Source: Holosporaceae bacterium (GTDB taxonomy: Bacteria; Pseudomonadota; Alphaproteobacteria; UBA3830). From it: a stretch of DNA of 9,603 nt. Each line of letters begins with the position of its first letter. The stretch's first letter is position 1. The notes under the pieces are model-generated. The model was given only the letters and a program-made list of their open reading frames with translations, was not told where the DNA came from and did not search any database. The translations under genes were made by a program, and so were the position numbers. The stretch covers positions 1 to 9,603 of the forward strand of contig JAISCG010000091.1 of assembly GCA_031265715.1 (NCBI GenBank), written 5' to 3'. Shown here one piece after another: positions 6,289 through 9,603 of this stretch.

Positions 6289-6597
6289 TCAACGGGAAGA
6301 ATAATATCCATTCATAGGCATTTCTTTACCATTGCGAGCCAACCATGCCTTATAATGGTCTTCAAACCCAGAAACCATCGACTCACACTCGGAAAAGAAC
6401 ATATCTCCCCCCAGATTCATCGAACATAAGACCTCATATGTAAAATGAAAGATCTCCATGTATTGCGCCTCATCTATTGGACGCAGTTGAGAAGGTGCGT
6501 CACTTGCAGTGGTGTAAACAACAGCTTCCACATCTGGTGTACCCCCCATAAAAACTGCTGCTAAAACTGCTCCACTGAGCATTGCTTTTAAGTTCAT
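6289..6597 (-). CDS. LGGD-domain exported protein, short divergent member
   Basis: 102 residues. AAAGGAG (complement of 6605-6611) precedes the ATG. The signal peptide MNLKAMLSGAVLAAVFMGGT, continuing PDVEA, is almost that of the 307-residue gene. After about 20 residues comes the domain at 47-102: MEIFHFTYEVLCSMNLGGDM, F-F-S-E-C, then H-Y-K-A-W-L-A-R-N and M-P-M-N-G. It lacks the YDPP/NG insert of the other three, and Phe replaces the Glu of LFHE, which argues against that Glu being catalytic. Conserved across all four are F-H, the Tyr three residues after that His, the Cys, GGD and an aromatic pair. It is the first family gene in the direction of transcription, and its upstream block is shared with the 307-residue gene. 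Function unknown. Confidence 0.83.
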   Translation of the reverse strand: MNLKAMLSGAVLAAVFMGGTPDVEAVVYTTASDAPSQLRPIDEAQYMEIFHFTYEVLCSMNLGGDMFFSECESMVSGFEDHYKAWLARNGKEMPMNGYYSSR

Positions 6598-6618
6598 TTT
6601 ATATCTCCTTTATTGAAC

Positions 6619-6685
6619 ACTCTTATACATTAAGACAAAACAATTAATAAATAATTAAAAATATCAAAAAAATATAAAAATATTT
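6619..6685 (-). repeat. conserved AT-rich upstream block of the 102-residue gene
   Basis: Partner of 5995-6061. On the minus strand a -10-like TATAAG (complement of 6622-6627) is preceded 17 nt upstream by TTATTA, a poor -35. The shared block lets both genes be expressed independently rather than as one operon. Confidence 0.6.
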
Positions 6686-6730
6686 ATCGCCCGTCTTATT
6701 TAGAGGAGATGTTTGTGAGATAAACGCTTT

Positions 6731-7018
6731 TTAATGAGTTTTTAACGCCTCTATTTCAGAAATGGAAAGTCCGGAAGAGCTTGCTATAATGTTTACATCT
6801 ACATTGTTTTGCAGAAGATTTTTCGCTATTTCCCTCATGCCTTCCATTCTGCCTTCCGTTCTGCCTTCCATTCTGCCTTCCGTTCTGCCTTCCGTTCTGC
6901 CTTTAGCTTCGCCCTTCATTTCGGCTTCGCAGATAGCGGAGTTGTAATCGCACGCCCCATCGTTCATAATCCTCATTAATTCCCGTGTCGCAGGATCTGA
7001 TTTGACAATATCGAACAT
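6731..7018 (-). CDS. nested in-frame short Rpn product (candidate intragenic antitoxin)
   Basis: Inside the rpn-type gene, AAGGAGG (complement of 7027-7033) stands 8 nt before an in-frame ATG (7016-7018). This would give a 95-residue protein starting MFDIVKSDPATREL and containing only the repeat-bearing C-terminal part, without the nuclease core. Rpn genes of enterobacteria are known to make such a C-terminal product from an internal start, which blocks toxicity of the full-length nuclease. The site here is a better Shine-Dalgarno sequence than the one of the full-length protein, so surplus short product is plausible. Expression itself is inferred. Confidence 0.6.
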   Translation of the reverse strand: MFDIVKSDPATRELMRIMNDGACDYNSAICEAEMKGEAKGRTEGRTEGRMEGRTEGRMEGMREIAKNLLQNNVDVNIIASSSGLSISEIEALKTH

Positions 7019-7609
7019 TTTCACTGCCTCCTTTATTACCGGTTCAAACTCGCCTATTTTGTTTACAGCCTCAGAATGTGGGTTGCGTATGAATTCGACC
7101 CACCATGTGATGGGACTGTCTTCTCTGTATTCTTTCAATTTCAAAATCTCGATGAAATGAATTTCTTCTATATCTGTGAGAATTTCGTTGGTTTCATCTT
7201 CTCTCATGTGATATGTGTGCCAAAATCGGTCGTCTTTGAAGAGACTTTCCTCGAGTATGTTGATGCATACCGTTTGACAAAGCTTGGCGAAATTTCCTCC
7301 TTTCTGAAGCTGTTGAGAATACACCTCAGCCCAATGAAATAGGGAACGCTTAATAAAATACGATCTGCTTTGCCGCTGCAGCTCCACATTTATGAGCCTT
7401 CCGTCCGAGGCTTCTGCCAAGATATCCAGACGCACTTCCTTGCCGCCGACGTACTCGGGAGTCAGTTCCGTTTTCCTTATCTGCACCGCTTTAATCGGAT
7501 TATCTTTAGCTCCGACAATAACGCTGTTCAGCAGATGAATCAGCATGTCCTTGCTGCGAGCATCGCTAAACACCAACTTAAAGAGCAAATCCTCCGTCAC
7601 CGAACTCAT
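6731..7609 (-). CDS. Rpn-family PD-(D/E)XK nuclease / recombination-promoting protein
   Basis: 292 residues from the ATG at 7607-7609, chosen because GGAGG (complement of 7617-7621) lies 7 nt upstream; a GTG at 7628 would add seven residues but has no such site. The N-terminus (SSVTEDLLFKLVFSDARSKD) and the core R-L-D62-I-L-A ... V-E76-L-Q78 are the Rpn/PDDEXK_2 signature, with D62, E76 and Q78 as the presumed metal-binding nuclease centre. The middle has the usual W-V-E-F-I segment. The C-terminus has EGR repeats (residues about 230-258) and ends in a helix-turn-like LSISEIEAL. Rpn proteins are DNA endonucleases linked to recombination and to phage defence. All catalytic residues appear intact, so it is probably active. 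It has its own promoter and does not look cotranscribed with the exported-protein cluster, although it reads toward it. Confidence 0.93.
   Translation of the reverse strand: MSSVTEDLLFKLVFSDARSKDMLIHLLNSVIVGAKDNPIKAVQIRKTELTPEYVGGKEVRLDILAEASDGRLINVELQRQSRSYFIKRSLFHWAEVYSQQLQKGGNFAKLCQTVCINILEESLFKDDRFWHTYHMREDETNEILTDIEEIHFIEILKLKEYREDSPITWWVEFIRNPHSEAVNKIGEFEPVIKEAVKMFDIVKSDPATRELMRIMNDGACDYNSAICEAEMKGEAKGRTEGRTEGRMEGRTEGRMEGMREIAKNLLQNNVDVNIIASSSGLSISEIEALKTH
6838..6897 (-). repeat. 12-bp tandem repeat in the rpn C-terminus
   Basis: Five consecutive 12-base units TGCCTTCC[A/G]TTC, with a degraded sixth at 6898-6909, encode alternating EGRT/EGRM. A 12-bp unit keeps the frame, so copy-number changes add or remove four residues. 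The repeat lies in the part shared by the full-length and nested products. Confidence 0.9.
7027..7033 (-). promoter_or_regulatory. internal ribosome-binding site in the rpn-type gene
   Basis: AAGGAGG on the minus strand, 8 nt ahead of the in-frame ATG at 7016-7018. It is perfectly complementary to the usual 16S rRNA tail although it also has to encode K-E-A within the longer protein. Confidence 0.65.
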
Positions 7610-7650
7610 ACAAAAACCTCCAACAATCACTTCTCATTATACACGATTTT

Positions 7651-7680
7651 ATTATATCACATCCAGCTCCATTTTGTCAA
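7651..7680 (-). promoter_or_regulatory. consensus sigma-70 promoter of the rpn-type gene
   Basis: On the minus strand, TTGACA (complement of 7675-7680) and TATAAT (complement of 7651-7656) are both perfect, with an 18-nt spacer. A second TATAAT lies 15 nt nearer the gene (complement of 7636-7641). Transcription would start roughly 35 nt upstream of the start codon. No other promoter in the window is this strong. Confidence 0.8.
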
Positions 7681-7732
7681 AAGACGAGTTCGTTTTCTCA
7701 CCATCCGCCTAATTAAATTGAGTATTTCACCT

Positions 7733-7831
7733 CGTCATTGCGAGAAACGAAGTGACGTGGCAATCCAGATTTTAAATTTTGCTTAAACTTGAGTCCTGGA
7801 TTGCCGCGTCGCGCTGCTCCTCGCAATAACG
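7733..7831. repeat. palindromic dispersed-repeat element (GTCATTGCGAG / CAATCCAG type)
   Basis: The left arm begins CGTCATTGCGAG and ends GGCAATCCAG (7733-7768). The right arm begins CTGGATTGCC and ends CTCGCAATAACG (7796-7831), the reverse complement with a few mismatches in the middle. The loop is 27 AT-rich bases. This signature is common as multi-copy, non-coding palindromes in several host-associated bacteria, including Rickettsiales-like lineages. It separates the divergent rpn-type and outer-membrane genes. A frame opens through its right arm at 7789, but that is not a gene start. Confidence 0.8.
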
Positions 7832-7894
7832 ATAAGATACAAAATAATTTTTATTGTGTTTTTATGTATTTTGCGCTACATAGGGGAGGAAATC

Positions 7895-7948
7895 ATGTAT
7901 TGGAGAGTTTTATGCTCAGAAAAAGAATTTTTGTGTGTCTGGCTTTAG
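7895..7948 (+). CDS. possible 17-residue overlapping leader ORF
   Basis: The strongest ribosome-binding sequence here, AGGGGAGGA (7882-7890), is 4 nt ahead of an ATG (7895) that is out of frame with the surface-protein gene. It would give MYWRVLCSEKEFLCVWL and stop at 7946-7948, inside the main gene. It could couple translation or restrain it, or reflect an earlier start displaced by an indel. Only spacing and site strength support it. Confidence 0.3.
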   Translation: MYWRVLCSEKEFLCVWL

Positions 7949-9321
7949 TTGTAGCATGTAATCTGTGGGCTGAGGAGGAGGATCAATCGGATAAAAAATC
8001 CGAATCCGTTTCGGAAAAACAAGGAGAAGTGTTTTTGGGAGCCGGCGTAAACATCGGCGTCCAAAAAACCTCTTCGAGTATAAATTCGGAGTTTCGAGAC
8101 AGGTCAAGTTCGGTTAATTCTACGGCGTATGGCGGTACGGTTGCGATCGGCTATTATCATAATATTGGCAAGAGGTTCTTTATCGGAATCGAAGCGGGGG
8201 CGGATTTCGGGTCGGGGTCGAAGCAGATGCGAACAGGGGGAATGCTGAGGGCGGAATCCTCCTATGTTCAAAGCGAATTCGTAAAACGAGATATTTTGAG
8301 GCAGATGATGCATGAAACAGCCAATGCATTTGATACAGGTCTGGAAGCGGTAGGTATCGGAGAACATGCAGCGGTTGTTGCCCCGAATGTTTGGCGCGAT
8401 TTTTTGTCCATATTGCACTACATCGGAGGCGAAGATGTTAATATTCGGAATAATTTTACGATAAATCCTTCTGCGCCGGGAGGACTTTATGACGGCGGAT
8501 ACAATCAGAATCTGAATGCAACTTTAGGAAATATTATGGCAAATTCTCGAGAAAGGATAACTGTTCTCGGAAACGGAGATTTGTTTGTAGGATTTGGGGA
8601 AATAAGAAGATTTCTGACAGAACGATGCGCAGTATGTGCTGCCGCTTTTAGAAATTTCGCAGAGCAAGACTTGCGTGACTTGTTGAATAATCCGATTCCC
8701 GGCACCTCTTTCGCAGGAGCAAATCCTTTAAATGATGTTGCTCTTTTCGTGTTGAGCAGTTTTTTTAGAGGAACGATGCAACAATTAAATAAGTTGGAGA
8801 ACGTTGGAATAAATCCGGCCAATATGAACGGATACGCGTTTGCAGATCTTCAGGCCGCAATGAATTCTATATACACACCTACCGCAGATGATGATTCCGC
8901 CCTCGCTCTGCCCCGGGGAGTGAATGCGGCGACGATCAGGAATAATCTCGAGACGAAGGCGTCGTTTGAGGTGTGTCCGCATGTGGCGTTTAAGGTCGGA
9001 TATTCTTTCGAGGAGTTGGGTGCGAGTCTCTATGTGAAACTCGGAGCGATGCAGCTGAAGGGGCGCGTGACTCCGGTGAATGATATTTTTGGGATGGGGG
9101 ACGAGAAGTTCAACAAAGTGACTCCGTTTGCGGCGGTCGGAGTGACGAGAAATCTGGATGATCGCTGGGGAGTCAGCGTCGAGGTGTCGCATGCGTTCAG
9201 GACGACGAAGAGACTGCCGGATGTGAAAATTTTCCGATATACCATCGAGAATCGCACGAGTATCAGCAGGACCGGTGTTAAGGTTATGGCCGTTTATAGG
9301 ATTAGGGGGGGGCTATTTTAG
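7912..9321 (+). CDS. outer-membrane beta-barrel-type surface protein
   Basis: 469 residues from the ATG at 7912, chosen because the signal peptide MLRKRIFVCLALVVACNLWA begins there and GGAGAG (7902-7907) precedes it. Cleavage is likely before EEED. After an acidic, Lys-rich linker the protein starts barrel-like strands (GEVFLGAGVNIGVQ, GGTVAIGYYHNIGKRFFIGI). Residues about 115-350 are an insert with little strand character and four Cys, including CAVCAAAF; it could be a plug or an exposed loop. The last 130 residues return to alternating strands (FEVCPHVAFKVGYSF, ASLYVKLGAMQLKG, FAAVGVTR, WGVSVEVSHAF, GVKVMAVYRI) and end in Phe, as barrel substrates of BAM often do. It is likely a surface antigen or porin-like protein; the family is not identified. 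The 3' end contains a G8 tract and overlaps the IS30 transposase end by 9 bp, so the last residues (RGGLF) may be altered. Confidence 0.85.
   Translation: MLRKRIFVCLALVVACNLWAEEEDQSDKKSESVSEKQGEVFLGAGVNIGVQKTSSSINSEFRDRSSSVNSTAYGGTVAIGYYHNIGKRFFIGIEAGADFGSGSKQMRTGGMLRAESSYVQSEFVKRDILRQMMHETANAFDTGLEAVGIGEHAAVVAPNVWRDFLSILHYIGGEDVNIRNNFTINPSAPGGLYDGGYNQNLNATLGNIMANSRERITVLGNGDLFVGFGEIRRFLTERCAVCAAAFRNFAEQDLRDLLNNPIPGTSFAGANPLNDVALFVLSSFFRGTMQQLNKLENVGINPANMNGYAFADLQAAMNSIYTPTADDDSALALPRGVNAATIRNNLETKASFEVCPHVAFKVGYSFEELGASLYVKLGAMQLKGRVTPVNDIFGMGDEKFNKVTPFAAVGVTRNLDDRWGVSVEVSHAFRTTKRLPDVKIFRYTIENRTSISRTGVKVMAVYRIRGGLF
9305..9312. repeat. G8 homopolymer at the surface-protein 3' end
   Basis: Eight consecutive G within codons for R-G-G near the C-terminus. 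Loss of one G would read through the present stop and continue to a TGA at about 9381, replacing the terminal Phe, so length variation would change the C-terminus. Confidence 0.8.
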
Positions 9322-9603
9322 CGCCCATTCAAGTCTGAAGTGCAACAAGGAAGCGCAAGCATCAGTTGCAGAAGCGTCATGACCGAAGAAAATCTCAAAC
9401 GGTGTTTTATATCCTAACACTTTTCTCGGGCGATTGTTCAATTTATTCTCGATTTCCCGTATTTTTTTATGAGAAACATCTTTGAAATCCCGTTTTTTCG
9501 GCAAATACTGTCGAATCAGGCCGTTCGTGTGCTCGTTAAGTCCTCTGTCGCAGGACTTATACGGTCTCGCGAAGAAAATTTTTGCCCCCGTTTTTTTCGC
9601 AAT
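9313..9603 (-). CDS. IS30-family transposase, C-terminal part
   Basis: 96 residues are visible and the frame stays open at the window edge, so the N-terminal helix-turn-helix and the two catalytic Asp lie outside. FFARPYKSCDRGLNEHTNGL followed by IRQYLPKKRDF is the IS30 signature around the catalytic Glu (the E of N-E-H-T-N-G). LNNRPRKVLGYKTPFEIFF is the typical C-terminal block. It cuts and joins DNA at the element's inverted repeats. The reading frame runs through the likely terminal repeat and stops at 9313-9315, overlapping the opposite surface-protein gene by 9 bp. No frameshift is visible in this part. Confidence 0.93.
   Translation of the reverse strand: MAKKTGAKIFFARPYKSCDRGLNEHTNGLIRQYLPKKRDFKDVSHKKIREIENKLNNRPRKVLGYKTPFEIFFGHDASATDACASLLHFRLEWALK
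9327..9346. repeat. candidate IS30 terminal inverted repeat (one end)
   Basis: ATTCAAGTCTGAAGTGCAAC resembles the TTCA...GAAGTGCAAC ends of many IS30-family elements and sits at the transposase 3' end as expected. The outer border should fall about 9300-9326. The other end is outside the window, so it cannot be matched here. Confidence 0.45.

Larger units (their letters stand above)
7610..7911. other. divergent intergenic region
   Basis: About 300 bases holding the leader and promoter of the rpn-type gene (7610-7680), the palindromic repeat (7733-7831) and an AT-rich leader for the outer-membrane gene. In the latter, TTGTGT (7854-7859) and TACATA (7877-7882) are spaced by 17 nt, a weak promoter candidate whose start would fall beside AGGGGAGGA (7882-7890). 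Confidence 0.5.

Noticed and set aside
6838..6897. CRISPR array
   Set aside because: The units are 12-bp, contiguous, without spacers, and lie inside a coding frame.
7610..7630. GTG start giving a seven-residue extension to the Rpn protein
   Set aside because: GGAGG at the right distance serves the ATG at 7609, and the family N-terminus begins there.
7789..7911. Longer surface protein starting at 7789
   Set aside because: That start is a TTG inside the palindromic repeat; the signal peptide and a ribosome-binding site place the start at 7912.
8104..9257. Several minus-strand frames opposite the surface-protein gene
   Set aside because: They are shadows of a clearly coding plus-strand gene, have Arg/Ser-rich composition typical of antisense frames, and lack start signals.

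Overview
The window (about 9.6 kb, AT-rich) looks like an accessory region of a host-associated Gram-negative bacterium. The evidence is a run of small exported proteins with no recognisable metabolic role, an effector-like zinc protease, an outer-membrane-type protein, an Rpn/PD-(D/E)XK nuclease gene, an IS30-type transposase, and a dispersed palindrome with the GTCATTGCGAG / CAATCCAG signature. That palindrome and this mix recall Rickettsiales- or Holosporales-like intracellular alphaproteobacteria. This placement is an inference, since no rRNA or core gene is present.

Layout. 1-1465 (+): the 3' part of a zinc metallopeptidase gene (HEFCH plus a downstream EELRT, M91/NleD-like) followed 28 nt later by a small exported acidic protein, then a terminator-like hairpin. 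1466-2114: a low-coding stretch with a tRNA-3'-end-like sequence, hairpins and an ORF remnant. 2115-6597 (-): a 603-residue exported orphan and, upstream of it, four genes for exported proteins that share a C-terminal domain of about 56-70 residues (motif LFHE-x-Y ... C-[SA] ... LGGD-x-FF). Two of the four are tandem copies on a 495-bp DNA period. 6731-7609 (-): an Rpn-family nuclease with its own consensus promoter, a perfect internal ribosome-binding site for a 95-residue C-terminal product, and a 12-bp tandem repeat. 7733-7831: the palindromic repeat. 7912-9321 (+): a 469-residue outer-membrane-type protein. 9313-9603 (-): the C-terminal end of an IS30-type transposase whose last codons overlap the end of that gene.

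How the parts may work together. The minus-strand cluster looks like a locally expanding family of secreted proteins, built by joining one conserved domain to at least two different export leaders and to an Ala-rich helical region. With the protease pair on the left and the surface protein on the right, this suggests a host-interaction island shaped by duplication and mobile DNA. The Rpn gene is probably a self-contained nuclease with an intragenic antitoxin. The LGGD-domain family is the strongest candidate for something undescribed; I recognise no known family for it.
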